62,439 bases of DNA from a virus. This document shows, one piece after another, positions 44,151 through 53,234 of the stretch. Made by a program: the position numbers and the translations under genes. The notes beneath the pieces were generated by a model. The model searched no databases. It was not told the DNA's origin and worked only from the letters and a program-made list of their open reading frames with translations. How positions within the stretch are numbered: the first letter of the stretch is position 1; every line of letters starts with the position of its first letter. Location of the stretch: the IMG/VR virus record IMGVR_UViG_3300006737_000032, positions 1 to 62,439 of that record; one strand, 5' to 3'.

Positions 44151-44522
44151 TTACATATAGGCGATTACTGTATCGTTCGCGCCCGTAGCAACCTCTGTAA
44201 ATCTGCCATAGATGGTAGTTCCAGCAGGAACATTGATTGCGACTGCGACGGTTGGGATAAACTCGTATATACCAGCACTGTGAGTGCCATTAAGGTTGAC
44301 ACCTGTTTTTTCGTCGGCAGGAGTCTCTTGATTCGCCAAGTACGTAGACCCATCAGATGCGTCGTTTTGATCAAGTCCCTGTGAAATACCACCCTTTACA
44401 CTAATTGTATCGGTGGCAGTGTCGAGCGACAAAACGGTAATCGCCCTGAAAAATTGATTTTCTGGAGCCGATACCGTAGTAGCCCCTGTAATAAGAACTG
44501 GCTTTAGATTTCTTTCTAGCAT
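44151..44522 (-). CDS. Small head decoration-type protein (123 aa)
   Basis: Starts MLERNLKPVLITGATTVSAP, then FFRAITVLSLDTATDTISVK and ends RFTEVATGANDTVIAYM. It has a beta-rich Thr/Ala/Val composition. It is one of four consecutive small beta proteins between the collagen-like protein and the scaffold, likely decorations or fibres. Role inferred from position only. Confidence 0.5.
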   Translation of the reverse strand: MLERNLKPVLITGATTVSAPENQFFRAITVLSLDTATDTISVKGGISQGLDQNDASDGSTYLANQETPADEKTGVNLNGTHSAGIYEFIPTVAVAINVPAGTTIYGRFTEVATGANDTVIAYM

Positions 44523-44533
44523 TGCTCTAAGTA

Positions 44534-44941
44534 TTATGCAAGTGTGACTGCTGAGTTGTCCAAACCGAACACTCCGTATTCAATCATGGTGTTGACCTTG
44601 GTGGCAATGCATTGATATGTCTTGTCTACTGCAACAGGAATAAATGCAAACTCGCCACCGCCAATCTTAGCAACAAGCGCTGTATTGGATTCGGTTTCGT
44701 TTCTCACCGTGATGTAATTCTCTTTCTCTGGGTCCAGATTCTGGATGTAGAGATAGGCGCTTTCAAGCTTGTCGTTAGCCTTGTAAATAACAAGGTCGTC
44801 TGTATCAGCAGCCGTACCCTTTACTTTGGCGCGTACAATACTGCCAGAGTCAGCCAACAAATTAGCAGCCACATTAAGGCTGACTGCAGTTGACATGACA
44901 TCAGCACTTGAGAGCCCCAATGTGACTCTTACCGTTGCCAT
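44534..44941 (-). CDS. Small virion beta-protein (135 aa), paralogue of the next gene
   Basis: MATVRVTLGLSSADVMSTAV at the start and LYIQNLDPEKENYITVRNET, then IGGGEFAFIPVAVDKTYQCI. The same order (strand, 'GG[ED]FxFIP', C-terminal strand) appears in the neighbour at 44941-45342, and the protein at 55810-56259 shares 'YxxxxxTxEYFVQLGGSESY'. These look like related small beta-sandwich virion proteins. Confidence 0.5.
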   Translation of the reverse strand: MATVRVTLGLSSADVMSTAVSLNVAANLLADSGSIVRAKVKGTAADTDDLVIYKANDKLESAYLYIQNLDPEKENYITVRNETESNTALVAKIGGGEFAFIPVAVDKTYQCIATKVNTMIEYGVFGLDNSAVTLA

Positions 44942-45342
44942 TATGCTTCGTAAATAACGAGGAACTCAACAGTCATATTGACATCAGACGTGTCAATATC
45001 AATGTCATTTTCACCGTCGTAAGGAATGAACATAAAGTCACCGCCATAAAGGAAGCCAAGAGAAAGGTTAGACGCTCCAAGTTCAACCTTAACAAACTCA
45101 GAGTTGCTGGTTGAGGTGTTTTTGATGTAAACCTTGTGAGCCTTTCCTGCAGTGTAATCTGCAGCAGCGATCAGAGTTGTATTAGCCTGAGCGCTAGCGA
45201 AGAACTTACGAGCGACGCCTGTGGTTTGATCCAAACCAGAAGCAGAATTAGCCTTAGTCAACGTTGCCGTCGTGCTAAGTGACAAAGCATCTCCAGTCAA
45301 ATCAGAGCTGGAAATGGTAATTGTTGCAGTAGTAGTAGCCAT
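44941..45342 (-). CDS. Small virion beta-protein (133 aa), paralogue of the previous gene
   Basis: Starts MATTTATITISSSDLTGDAL. It contains HKVYIKNTSTSNSEFVKVEL, then FLYGGDFMFIPYDGENDIDI and ends MTVEFLVIYEA, paralogous to the 135-aa neighbour. A promoter-like TATATTTG lies 20 bases upstream, consistent with extra expression. Probably a repeated decoration or fibre subunit. Confidence 0.5.
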   Translation of the reverse strand: MATTTATITISSSDLTGDALSLSTTATLTKANSASGLDQTTGVARKFFASAQANTTLIAAADYTAGKAHKVYIKNTSTSNSEFVKVELGASNLSLGFLYGGDFMFIPYDGENDIDIDTSDVNMTVEFLVIYEA

Positions 45343-45362
45343 TTTGAGTTAGTGTTGTTTTT

Positions 45363-45370
45363 GCAAATAT
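45363..45370 (-). promoter_or_regulatory. Putative -7 promoter box TATATTTG
   Basis: Minus-strand TATATTTGCAAAAAC in the 30-bp gap between two late genes, 20 bases before the ATG at 45342. It matches TAnnTTTG, with no obvious -33 box. Confidence 0.4.
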
Positions 45371-45372
45371 AA

Positions 45373-46035
45373 TCAATCAACAGTATTTATTTTGCCGATG
45401 CTTGCTGTAGCAACCGTATTGACTTTTGCAATGCTTCCAGAGGCTACACCGTTAACCTTGTGACCGTATCCAGTAGCGGCCAAAGTGTAGTCTAGAGTTA
45501 TCGTAGTGCTGAAATCTATCGAAATGTCCTCAGTAGCATTTGTGTCTGTATTCTGAAAATCAGAATCATGCATAATCACAGCTACTGTAAAGTCATTGTT
45601 ATTCTGAATATCAGACAGAGCCGCTGATGTTAGGGTATACTCGTTGTTTGATGTGGACCACGTAGTGAGCTCTGTAGAGTAGGCGGTGCTGTAGTCCAAA
45701 GAGCTAAACATGTCTGAAGTAGAAATGGCTGTACCTCCATCCCCACCAAAGGCTGTGCTTTTCACGAGAATCGTGTCGTTTGGATCTGGCTGATTAGAAC
45801 TTCCCCCCTGTATGTCAATATGGGCTGCTGTTACAGTCCCTGTGATGCTGCTTGTATCAAAATGAATGAAAGCTCTAGTGAATCTATGAGCGCCCCTACC
45901 AACAAAAAACTGCACAGAGAGATCTCCAGTTGGCCCATCAGTAGCAGTGCCTGAATCAGAAGTTCTGGCTGTACTAAAGTTTGAGTTTGTAACACCCACA
46001 ATACGGCCTACTCTGTTTGCGTTTATCGTAGGCAT
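45373..46035 (-). CDS. Fibre-associated beta-protein (220 aa)
   Basis: It contains VQFFVGRGAHRFTRAFIHFD followed by TAAHIDIQGGSSNQPDP and TITLDYTLAATGYGHKVNGV. The pattern of 'RAFIHFDTSSITGTVTAAHI' strands resembles carbohydrate-binding or DNRLRE-type domains used in fibres. The C-terminal repeat GYGHKVNGVASGSIAKVNTV and TASIGKINTVD suggests a short attachment tail. It overlaps the collagen-like gene. Confidence 0.5.
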   Translation of the reverse strand: MPTINANRVGRIVGVTNSNFSTARTSDSGTATDGPTGDLSVQFFVGRGAHRFTRAFIHFDTSSITGTVTAAHIDIQGGSSNQPDPNDTILVKSTAFGGDGGTAISTSDMFSSLDYSTAYSTELTTWSTSNNEYTLTSAALSDIQNNNDFTVAVIMHDSDFQNTDTNATEDISIDFSTTITLDYTLAATGYGHKVNGVASGSIAKVNTVATASIGKINTVD

Positions 46036-47357
46036 TATGCAGTGACCTCTACAAAGGTTTTGTCTGGATCAAAGTATATCACTCTAGTAGTAGCATTTAC
46101 ACAATACCCAATCACCCTAACAATGTCGCCATTTCCTGAAGGGGCAGTATTTGTTATCTCTCCAGTCGTAGTGCTCACATAAACAATCTGACCCGTTGTT
46201 AACCCAGAAAAGCTAGTGTGCCTAGCAAATCCACGGACAAGGAATCTAGTAGTATCATCAGCTACAGCTATCCCTATCATTCCGCTAGACGTTGAAGCTG
46301 CATTAGCGTCTGTCTCTTCCCACTGCTGACTAGAGTCCAAGTAATACAGCTTACCCTGCTCAATGTTACCATCAATCCCACTGGGACCGCTTCCAAAGGT
46401 AACAGCCTCTCCGTGATATTGGTCCGCAGTATCTGGGAAAGAAAATACTTCAACTCCAGTAACAACAAGATTATTACCGTCAAAGGTCAAGTTGCTTTCA
46501 GCAGATATGGCGTTTGTGCCATCTCCCGTAAGCAAAGAGTTAGCCGATAAACTAGTTGCCCCTGTGCCACCTTTAGATACGGGGACAGTATTAGAAAGCG
46601 TATTCCCAGCAGCAGTAATTGTAATAGGTGCCGTGCCGTCAAAGTCTACTCCGTTGATTGCTCTTGCTGTTGCAAGTGCTGTAGCTGTTGCAGCATTGCC
46701 AGTAGTGCTTTGGTTAAGGGTGGGAACATTGTTTGCATGTATTGTGCCAGCACCATCAGATGTAAGGTCTACGGGTATGGCATCAACTTCAAGGTCAATC
46801 GTTCCGTCATCATCTTGATACGTGGCAGAGATTCGTGTCTCCGTGTTGCCAGAAAACATACCGCCTACAATATCCTGAACCTGCTCGGTGCTTAGCTGAG
46901 TGTTTGTATCAGCAGAAGCTATCGTAACTGTGTCGCTTGATGCGTTTGTTGTAATAGTTACGTTAGACCCAGCGGCAAGAGTGAGGGTGTCATCCACTCC
47001 ATCAGCAACCACATTGTCCTGACCAGATACAGCCAGTGTGGTAAAGGCATTGGGTGAGGTACCATCAGATCCAGCTGGACCTTGAGGCCCTGTAGCGCCC
47101 TGAGGACCCGTGGAGCCTTGAGGCCCCGTAGAACCTGTTGGACCTTGCGGTCCTGTGGCTCCTGTTGCGCCCGTAGCTCCTGTAGCACCCGTAGCACCAG
47201 TATCTCCTTTTGGACCCTTGTTAGTAACTATAATCTGACTCGCTTCTTTTTCAGATACAGATACAGAGGTTGATGTCGATGTAAAAGAAACAGAAGTCCC
47301 TCCGTTTACAGATACAGAAACTGAATTACCAGCTGTTGTAGTAACGCTTACAGACAT
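46035..47357 (-). CDS. Collagen-like tail fibre protein (440 aa)
   Basis: After a Ser/Thr/Val-rich N-terminus, residues ~48-99 are uninterrupted G-x-y triplets ([16 protein letters not shown], then [13 protein letters not shown]), which predict a collagen triple helix. The rest is a long beta-rich shaft ([40 protein letters not shown]) of phage fibre type and a C-terminal head with [20 protein letters not shown]. Likely a homotrimeric fibre. Host adaptation by change in G-x-y number is common in such proteins. Confidence 0.75.
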   Translation of the reverse strand: MSVSVTTTAGNSVSVSVNGGTSVSFTSTSTSVSVSEKEASQIIVTNKGPKGDTGATGATGATGATGATGPQGPTGSTGPQGSTGPQGATGPQGPAGSDGTSPNAFTTLAVSGQDNVVADGVDDTLTLAAGSNVTITTNASSDTVTIASADTNTQLSTEQVQDIVGGMFSGNTETRISATYQDDDGTIDLEVDAIPVDLTSDGAGTIHANNVPTLNQSTTGNAATATALATARAINGVDFDGTAPITITAAGNTLSNTVPVSKGGTGATSLSANSLLTGDGTNAISAESNLTFDGNNLVVTGVEVFSFPDTADQYHGEAVTFGSGPSGIDGNIEQGKLYYLDSSQQWEETDANAASTSSGMIGIAVADDTTRFLVRGFARHTSFSGLTTGQIVYVSTTTGEITNTAPSGNGDIVRVIGYCVNATTRVIYFDPDKTFVEVTA

Positions 47358-47815
47358 CAGAAGAACTCAGATACATCGGGGTTTACAACAAACGATCCTT
47401 TAAGAACTGTTGTGTGGGCGTCCAACCCGCTGGAGCTAGGCTTTATGTGTTGAAAGTCATACGTGTAAGAGCCTGCTTTGATCTTGCTCATAACTTCTGC
47501 AGAAGCTTCAATAGTTACCTGACCGCTGTCATTGGCTACAGGCTCTTCAAACAAAAAGTTGGTTGTCTTTTGTCCTGACTTTGCTTTAGCTGCTGCTGGG
47601 GTGGCCAAAATGATTTCATCTCTTGTCTTGCCAGATCTCTTGTCGCCAAATGGCACTCTGTTCTTTACCTGCATAACAAAGACGTAATTGTCCGTTGCCA
47701 GAGTTAGAGCTGTTCCAGCGGAGTCTTTTAGAGTTAGCGTCATAGAAAACGTGTCACCTTTTTTGCAGGTGATATTCAATACCTCCGTGACGTCAAAATT
47801 TACCGACTGTGCCAT
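47357..47815 (-). CDS. Virion protein (152 aa), probable fibre or baseplate partner
   Basis: It begins [20 protein letters not shown] and has [20 protein letters not shown], the 'KxGDTF...L.LxDxxGxP' opening that I know from small beta domains preceding phage tail or fibre proteins. It ends [14 protein letters not shown]. It sits between portal and the collagen-like fibre and overlaps both neighbours by one base. Confidence 0.55.
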   Translation of the reverse strand: MAQSVNFDVTEVLNITCKKGDTFSMTLTLKDSAGTALTLATDNYVFVMQVKNRVPFGDKRSGKTRDEIILATPAAAKAKSGQKTTNFLFEEPVANDSGQVTIEASAEVMSKIKAGSYTYDFQHIKPSSSGLDAHTTVLKGSFVVNPDVSEFF

Positions 47816-50250
47816 TATTCAGCGAATAGTTTGTCTATTAGTTTTGTAGGCCCTTTCTGAACCTCTTCTCTTTTGCCCTGGCGTTGAGAAATGAGCTTGC
47901 TCTGATCTGACGTTTGAGTGGAGAGTCTGTCATCTTTTCTGTCTTCTTTCAGAACCTCAAGCTTTTCTCTAAACTCCTGGTCTTCTTCTCTGAATCCAAG
48001 CGTAGCCTTGGCCTTAATCATCTCGATTTCTTTTCTAAACTCGTGACGCATTGTTTCGAGCTTAGTCTCCATTTCGTTTTTGACCTTCATCTTTTCAATG
48101 TCAAGCTTGGCTTCCATCTCAGCCTCTTTCATTTTGAGCTGTGAGCTGGCCTGAGCCGCTTGCATAGCCTCTTGCTTTTGCACGTCAGAGTTTTGTTTTG
48201 CCTGAGCTTGCATGCGCTGCATGCGTTTTTTTCTTCTGACGATAAGCAGTCGTTCAGCTTGGTTTACATCTTTGAGCTGCCGAATTGCAATGGCGTCTTC
48301 AAGATCAATTTCTTTTTGCTGAATCGCCATCTGAATGTTTTGCTCTAAATATGCTTTGTCTTTTTCCTCCATGTCTTTGGAGATTACCACTCCAAAATTG
48401 TACATGGGCAGATCATCAAACGATGTTAGAGCATCCATGTTTTCATCACCAAGAGCTCTTACGTAGGCCTGATGAAGAACAGACTCCTTTGGAATAATCT
48501 GAACGCACTTGACAATGTCTTCACAAACCTTTTTGTAAAGGTTGAGTGCAGCATTTGTGATGTCGTATGTGGCATTATTGCTTGCAGCAATTGCTTGTTG
48601 CTGAACACCAACAAGAGCATCACCCTTTGGAGTAGACGCATCCACAGCTTCATTGATTCCCGTAGTGTCTCGAATCATTCTAAGGTAGTGGTTGTACAAA
48701 CCAATCAGCTCATTGATGTTTCGAATGCTGTTTCCAATCTCTCTTACTGGAGGATTTTGGAATCCACCCTCTGGGTTCTTGCTTCTGTAGTAGAAGACAC
48801 CTGTTTGTTCGTAGATATCATGAAGATCCAATGGCTGAAGCTCACCACCCTTTCCAAGCTGAACGTTTTCCAGCCCCTCAATATCAATAATCAATCCGTC
48901 AGGCTTAGCCTTAGCAATAGCTTGCTGAATCTTCAAGTGGGTGAGTTGCAACATGTCCGCAAATCCAGTGCAGCTATCAACCATTGACTTCGGGATCATA
49001 TCCTGAATGTTGGTTGATGTTACCGAATAAGACAACCTGGCTCTAGTCAAGTCATGCATATTCTTTGGAATGTTCTTTTTCTTGCCGTATCCAAACATAT
49101 AGGGGCACTCAAGAACATAGCTGCCTTCATAGACAACTTCAATATCCATGCAGGTAGACTCTCTCTTAAAGACGCTGCCTTTGGGCTTTTTGTAATTAAA
49201 GCCCTTGTAGAAGAAGTTAGACCCGCCATGGCGATTCTCTTTTTCTTCAAAATGCATTGTCTCTACAGTCAGAAACTCAAAGTCAAGAACAGACACAGTG
49301 TACTCGTCATAGCCATAGTACATAGAGTTTGTATCTGTGTCATAGTGCTTCTTATTGTACTTTGAGTGGTTGTTTCCATCTCTACCTTTAACCTTGTCTG
49401 CAATCTTTTGAAGATCATTTTCGTCAAGCTCATCGCCAGCCAAACGCCTGAGTTCTGCAATAGTGACTTTTTTGATGTGACCCGCATAGGTCAAGTCGTT
49501 AAAGCCAGGATCTTCCGTGTAGTTGTGAATAAACATTACGGGGTCTACGTACTCCGTCGTAATGCCATAGTTTGGATCGTTAGTTCTTTTGACAACGCTC
49601 ATTCCAAGGCCTACCAAATCGCTCACACAGCGTCTAAATATCTTCTCAGAAAAATCATTCCAAGTAAGAGTCAGGTGAGTTGCCATTTGCGCAGAAATCT
49701 CTGCGCCAGTTTTGACGTTATCACCAAACAGAATATCAACTTCTTCTTTACTGTCGGGAAGTGTGTTGGGGTCCTGTCCAAGGTCGAGACCAGTTCGCTG
49801 CTTAAAATCAACAAGCAAGTCCTTGTTCTTGACTTGAGCCTGTACAAACTTCTTCTGTCTATTCTTCTCGGAAGAAGACAGCGGATCAACAGCCTCAAGA
49901 TTGGGGTACAGGTTGGTCCCAAGAATTTTGTTTACTACGACACGAACAAACTTAGGCAAAACAGGAACTGGGGTGTAGTCAATGTTCATCAGGCTGCCGT
50001 CCCCATTGTTAGGGTCAAGGCTGCTCAGAAGTTGTTTGTAGATATTTGTATCTTGTGTTCCAGTGGCATACCTTCGGCTTCTTTCAAAAAGTCTATTTCG
50101 TTTGCCGAGAAGAGACCCTGTGTCCGTCATTCTCCCCCACTGAGAATCAATAGCTTTGGCATACTGGATGCCATAGTTTTTGCTTGACTTCTCTTCTGGC
50201 GAAGCAAGCGGATCTGGAAACCCCTTAATTGTTCCTTGGTTGTCTTGCAT
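47815..50250 (-). CDS. Portal protein (811 aa)
   Basis: The largest protein adjacent to the terminase and encoded immediately downstream of it. The core includes VVNKILGTNLYPNLEAVDPL, YVDPVMFIHNYTEDPGFNDL and LIGLYNHYLRMIRDTTGINE followed by ALVGVQQQAIAASNN, a portal-like helical stem. The last ~150 residues are a long charged coiled coil (KMKEAEMEAKLDIEKMKVKN). Length and coiled tail resemble portals of crAss-like and related Bacteroidota podophages. It would form the dodecameric gate for DNA packaging. Confidence 0.72.
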   Translation of the reverse strand: MQDNQGTIKGFPDPLASPEEKSSKNYGIQYAKAIDSQWGRMTDTGSLLGKRNRLFERSRRYATGTQDTNIYKQLLSSLDPNNGDGSLMNIDYTPVPVLPKFVRVVVNKILGTNLYPNLEAVDPLSSSEKNRQKKFVQAQVKNKDLLVDFKQRTGLDLGQDPNTLPDSKEEVDILFGDNVKTGAEISAQMATHLTLTWNDFSEKIFRRCVSDLVGLGMSVVKRTNDPNYGITTEYVDPVMFIHNYTEDPGFNDLTYAGHIKKVTIAELRRLAGDELDENDLQKIADKVKGRDGNNHSKYNKKHYDTDTNSMYYGYDEYTVSVLDFEFLTVETMHFEEKENRHGGSNFFYKGFNYKKPKGSVFKRESTCMDIEVVYEGSYVLECPYMFGYGKKKNIPKNMHDLTRARLSYSVTSTNIQDMIPKSMVDSCTGFADMLQLTHLKIQQAIAKAKPDGLIIDIEGLENVQLGKGGELQPLDLHDIYEQTGVFYYRSKNPEGGFQNPPVREIGNSIRNINELIGLYNHYLRMIRDTTGINEAVDASTPKGDALVGVQQQAIAASNNATYDITNAALNLYKKVCEDIVKCVQIIPKESVLHQAYVRALGDENMDALTSFDDLPMYNFGVVISKDMEEKDKAYLEQNIQMAIQQKEIDLEDAIAIRQLKDVNQAERLLIVRRKKRMQRMQAQAKQNSDVQKQEAMQAAQASSQLKMKEAEMEAKLDIEKMKVKNEMETKLETMRHEFRKEIEMIKAKATLGFREEDQEFREKLEVLKEDRKDDRLSTQTSDQSKLISQRQGKREEVQKGPTKLIDKLFAE

Positions 50251-50279
50251 TTCGCAGAAATTACTCGCGTATAGTATTG

Positions 50280-50287
50280 CAAATATA
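50280..50287 (-). promoter_or_regulatory. Putative -7 promoter box TATATTTG upstream of the portal gene
   Basis: Minus-strand TATATTTGCAATACT in the 42-bp terminase-portal gap. Its downstream bases match those of the box at 40399-40406. The portal ATG is 29 bases further on. Confidence 0.45.
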
Positions 50288-50292
50288 GGGAA

Positions 50293-52413
50293 TCAACCGA
50301 TTACCTTATATCGCCTGAAAAACTTGCTCTCTGCAAAGTCTTTCTTTGGTTTTTGTTTTTGTTTTTGCGCAGCAAGAAGGCATAACCCAGAACTAATTGT
50401 AAGGTCAAACTTAGTTCTGTTGTCAATCCTAAAACCAATCCAGTCTTCTAGCGTTCTGTTGAAGTACATAGCGCCAAACTCACCAGTGTCTGCGTTAAAC
50501 CCAACGTGCTCGTGAATAAAAGCTTCAATAGCTTGAGCATGAGCTTGGATAACGTCTTGTGAATTAGACGGTATACCCTTTGTTTTTACCTTAGAAACGC
50601 CTGATGAAGATTTTAGGTGGGACGGTCTTCCTAGCAGGTAGCCATCGTAGCCCCTTTGTTCAAAATATCTGGCTATCCCATACTTGTTGTTCTCAATTAG
50701 GAGGGGGTATCCGTAAAACACAGCAGCCATCAAACAATCCTCATAGAAGATACTAGCAAGTGGTGGGCGAGACGCATACTCAACAACAAATATGTTGCAC
50801 GGATGGTGCATGTTGAATTTATTGTACAAATGCATGGCACCCTTGGAACCTCTTCCATCAACTGTGGCATCAAGATCATAGGAGTCAATACCGCCGACGC
50901 CTAGCCATGGATGCGGTGGGACCCTCTTTCCCCGCTCCAACTTTTCTTTGCTCCTTAGTTCGTCTGGCGGCATCCAAGCGACCCTAAACCTACCGTTAGG
51001 GTCAGGCTTAAATACAACCTTGGTATCTTTCTGGCCGTTTTGCCATACAAAGTTTCCTACAACAACTGGATTTGGATACAGCTCATCGTTGCTTTGGATC
51101 TGCTCATAGATCTTTGCAATATTAAAGGTACTGCCCTGAACGCTGTCTCTGAACGCTTCATCTTCTGTAAATGGGAACTGTCGGATAACCTCATTTAATT
51201 CAGTAGCGTTGTCCGTCAGGGCTTGACGCTCGTTCTTGAGGTACGTCCTAGCCCCCATGTATATGTCTTCGCCATCAAGACCTTCTGCAGTTTTGATTGG
51301 ATCATTCACAATCGGATTGCCATGCCTATCAAAAAAACCTTCTAGAGACTCAAACGCAGGAATAAACAATCTATACAGACCCGTCTTCGTTCTTCCATTC
51401 GCATTCCTCTCTATAGGATTCGAGTCCCTCCATAATTCTTTGTACTCTTTTCCGCCCTTGTCCATTGGATTTACCGTGCTTCCGACCAGGGCCTTTCCGA
51501 TTATTTTTCGCCCGACGATCAAACACGTCCGTTGAATCCTCCAGGCATCTCTTATGTCTGTAGGTCTTTCCCATTTTCCAGCCTCATCGAGGTACAAGAT
51601 ATGGAGCTTCTCTCCATCGTAAGCATTGTTTGTGGTGTTCTTCCAGTTGACTATCGTATTAAGAGCTTCGCCCGTTTGCGCAGTCTTATTCTTCTTCGTG
51701 ATTCTCTTACTTGGCTCGCGAAAAGCCAACTCCATGCGTGGGTTAGTGGTACCATCTTGAATGGGCTTGAAGAAAAAGGGGTAGTGGCGGAACATGTAGA
51801 CCACCTTCTTCATGAATATATTTTCTTGTGCGTCCTTACCAGTCTTTGACTGGATACCTAGGAGCTTATCTTTGACCTGCGTGGCTTCATCAAGAAGCAC
51901 AGCGGAGCAGATATTGGTGTACCCACTCCGCCTACACTTAGTGTACAGCTGTCCGATACAGCGGGGGTCCGCCTCACACGCAGCTAAATGTAAGAAAATA
52001 TCTCTTTGGAAACTCAAGAAGTTCGGATAACCTATGTCCATCCGAGTCCACTGAAGCATCATGTAGTGCCTGCCCGTAATATATGTAGGCTTACCGTCAT
52101 TGTAAAACCAAAAGCCGTTACGCCTACGGCTAAATTCCTTCTCGATATACGGAGAAAACTTTTGTCTGAACTCTCTCGGCGTTTCAGACCATTCGTCCAT
52201 ACTCTTAACCCTAGACAGCTCCTCTGGCATAGAAACCCTCTGCCACAGCTGCATGTCGTTTGGACGTCCATATCCTTCAATCTCCTCTTTGGGAGGCTGA
52301 GCGGGAAGTGCAATGAGTATATCACCGACCGAAATAATGTCTCCCGTTGTACCCTCGGGGCAAATTGAGATAACAGCCTCATCGTATTCTTGTATGTTTA
52401 GGAGTCCAGCCAT
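50293..52413 (-). CDS. terL: Terminase large subunit
   Basis: 706 residues. The ATPase domain shows a deviant Walker A (TKCRRSGYT, residues 158-166) and a clear Walker B (HILYLDEAGK, 271-280), followed by the coupling motif KALVGSTVNPMDKGG. The C-terminal RNase H-like nuclease has GVGGIDSYDLDATVDGRGS with the first acidic residues. It pumps DNA into the capsid using ATP and cuts the concatemer. The start follows the leader ATTTAATTC. No separate small terminase was recognised. Confidence 0.85.
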   Translation of the reverse strand: MAGLLNIQEYDEAVISICPEGTTGDIISVGDILIALPAQPPKEEIEGYGRPNDMQLWQRVSMPEELSRVKSMDEWSETPREFRQKFSPYIEKEFSRRRNGFWFYNDGKPTYITGRHYMMLQWTRMDIGYPNFLSFQRDIFLHLAACEADPRCIGQLYTKCRRSGYTNICSAVLLDEATQVKDKLLGIQSKTGKDAQENIFMKKVVYMFRHYPFFFKPIQDGTTNPRMELAFREPSKRITKKNKTAQTGEALNTIVNWKNTTNNAYDGEKLHILYLDEAGKWERPTDIRDAWRIQRTCLIVGRKIIGKALVGSTVNPMDKGGKEYKELWRDSNPIERNANGRTKTGLYRLFIPAFESLEGFFDRHGNPIVNDPIKTAEGLDGEDIYMGARTYLKNERQALTDNATELNEVIRQFPFTEDEAFRDSVQGSTFNIAKIYEQIQSNDELYPNPVVVGNFVWQNGQKDTKVVFKPDPNGRFRVAWMPPDELRSKEKLERGKRVPPHPWLGVGGIDSYDLDATVDGRGSKGAMHLYNKFNMHHPCNIFVVEYASRPPLASIFYEDCLMAAVFYGYPLLIENNKYGIARYFEQRGYDGYLLGRPSHLKSSSGVSKVKTKGIPSNSQDVIQAHAQAIEAFIHEHVGFNADTGEFGAMYFNRTLEDWIGFRIDNRTKFDLTISSGLCLLAAQKQKQKPKKDFAESKFFRRYKVIG

Positions 52414-52424
52414 GAATTAAATTG

Positions 52425-52498
52425 TGCGCCTGTCAGGACTCGAACCTGAAACCTGCGCATTAGAAGTGCGCTGCTCTATCCTGTTGAGCTACAGGCGC
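52425..52498 (-). tRNA. tRNA-Arg (anticodon TCT)
   Basis: The minus strand folds as a canonical tRNA: acceptor GCGCCTG/CAGGCGC with discriminator A, D-arm AGCTCAACAGGATAGAGC, anticodon arm GCGCA-CTTCTAA-TGCGC with TCT in the loop, and T-arm CAGGTTCGAGTCCTG. CCA is not encoded. It reads AGA/AGG codons, which can be frequent in the phage relative to its host. Confidence 0.93.
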
Positions 52499-52508
52499 GT
52501 ATTAAAAA

Positions 52509-52516
52509 CAAAGATA
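52509..52516 (-). promoter_or_regulatory. Putative -7 promoter box TATCTTTG before tRNA-Arg
   Basis: The minus-strand TATCTTTG (TAnnTTTG) ends 10 bases before the tRNA-Arg 5' end, in the short spacer between the two tRNA genes. Confidence 0.35.
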
Positions 52517-52522
52517 ACAAAG

Positions 52523-52599
52523 TCCGCGAGGCGGGGCTTGAACCCGCGTGTAACCAACTACCCTTTCTACAAGGTATAAGCTTGAGGGGATACTCGCGG
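52523..52599 (-). tRNA. Non-canonical tRNA or tRNA-like element (possible GTA anticodon, Tyr)
   Basis: The minus strand has a perfect 7-bp acceptor (CCGCGAG/CTCGCGG, discriminator A) and a perfect T-arm (GCGGG-TTCAAGC-CCCGC). The 45 bases between position 8 and the T-arm do not form a normal D-arm. TACCTT/AAGGGTA can pair around GTAGAA, which would place GTA as anticodon, but the loop is short and the stem bulged. An alternative is CAAG-CTTATAC-CTTG. It may be a degenerate tRNA-Tyr with a long variable region or a tRNA-like structure. It abuts the HNH stop codon directly. Confidence 0.5.
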
Positions 52600-52944
52600 T
52601 TATGAGTTGCGACGATTGTGAGTTTGTTTTCTGTGGCAGTTGGCGCAACGCACTTGGCACTTTCGAATCTCTTTCTTTATTGTGTCCATACCATAAGACT
52701 GGTTTACCATATCTGCAATGTTGTGAACTTTCTCACCGCACACATGATCAAACTCCAAGACAATTGGATCTGATTCTCCGCAATCGACACAAGAAAGTTT
52801 GCTTTTAATTCTTTGGATAAACTCTCGGGCCCACTTTCTTTGGTTCCTGTTTCTTCTTTTAGCCCTGACCTTATACTGCTCTTTGTACTTTTCGTAATGA
52901 GCAGCAGAAGCTTTTCTTTGATCTTCGCGGTCTTTGTAGGGCAT
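52600..52944 (-). CDS. HNH endonuclease (homing-type)
   Basis: 114 residues. After a basic N-terminus, the zinc and catalytic residues are in order: C52-x2-C55 (SCVDCGES), EFDHV with D66/H67, and C100-x2-C103 in RCANCHRKQTHNR. This is the compact HNH of phage homing or mobile endonucleases. It lies between a tRNA-like gene and a small gene, a common insertion place. It could also help cut DNA during packaging, as with HNH proteins near some terminases. Confidence 0.8.
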   Translation of the reverse strand: MPYKDREDQRKASAAHYEKYKEQYKVRAKRRNRNQRKWAREFIQRIKSKLSCVDCGESDPIVLEFDHVCGEKVHNIADMVNQSYGMDTIKKEIRKCQVRCANCHRKQTHNRRNS

Positions 52945-53234
52945 TACTTCGAGAATCTTTCGGCAAATCCGCCTGAATAGTCTTTGGCTTCTTCTAACTC
53001 TCCATTGCTCTTTAGATCGTTGATCATTTGCTCAAGGCGCTGGCGCTCCACAAGCAGCTCTTTGCAATCAGTGGCCGTTTGCTTGATAGACTGTAGTTCA
53101 GCCTTTCGTGCGCTACCATTGATGTCTGGATCAACAGGCTTTTTGATTTCGTCGATCATGTTGTTGATAGCAGCCTCCATGGACGACATTAGCCTTCCAG
53201 CAGCCTCAATCGTTGTGAACTTCTTCTTCGACAT
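52944..53234 (-). CDS. Hypothetical helical protein (96 aa)
   Basis: It begins MSKKKFTTIEAAGRLMSSME and continues as a charged coiled coil (LLVERQRLEQMINDLKSNGE). It could be a terminase small subunit by position and helicity, but no helix-turn-helix is recognisable. Its start overlaps the end of the GroES-like gene by 29 bases. Confidence 0.5.
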   Translation of the reverse strand: MSKKKFTTIEAAGRLMSSMEAAINNMIDEIKKPVDPDINGSARKAELQSIKQTATDCKELLVERQRLEQMINDLKSNGELEEAKDYSGGFAERFSK

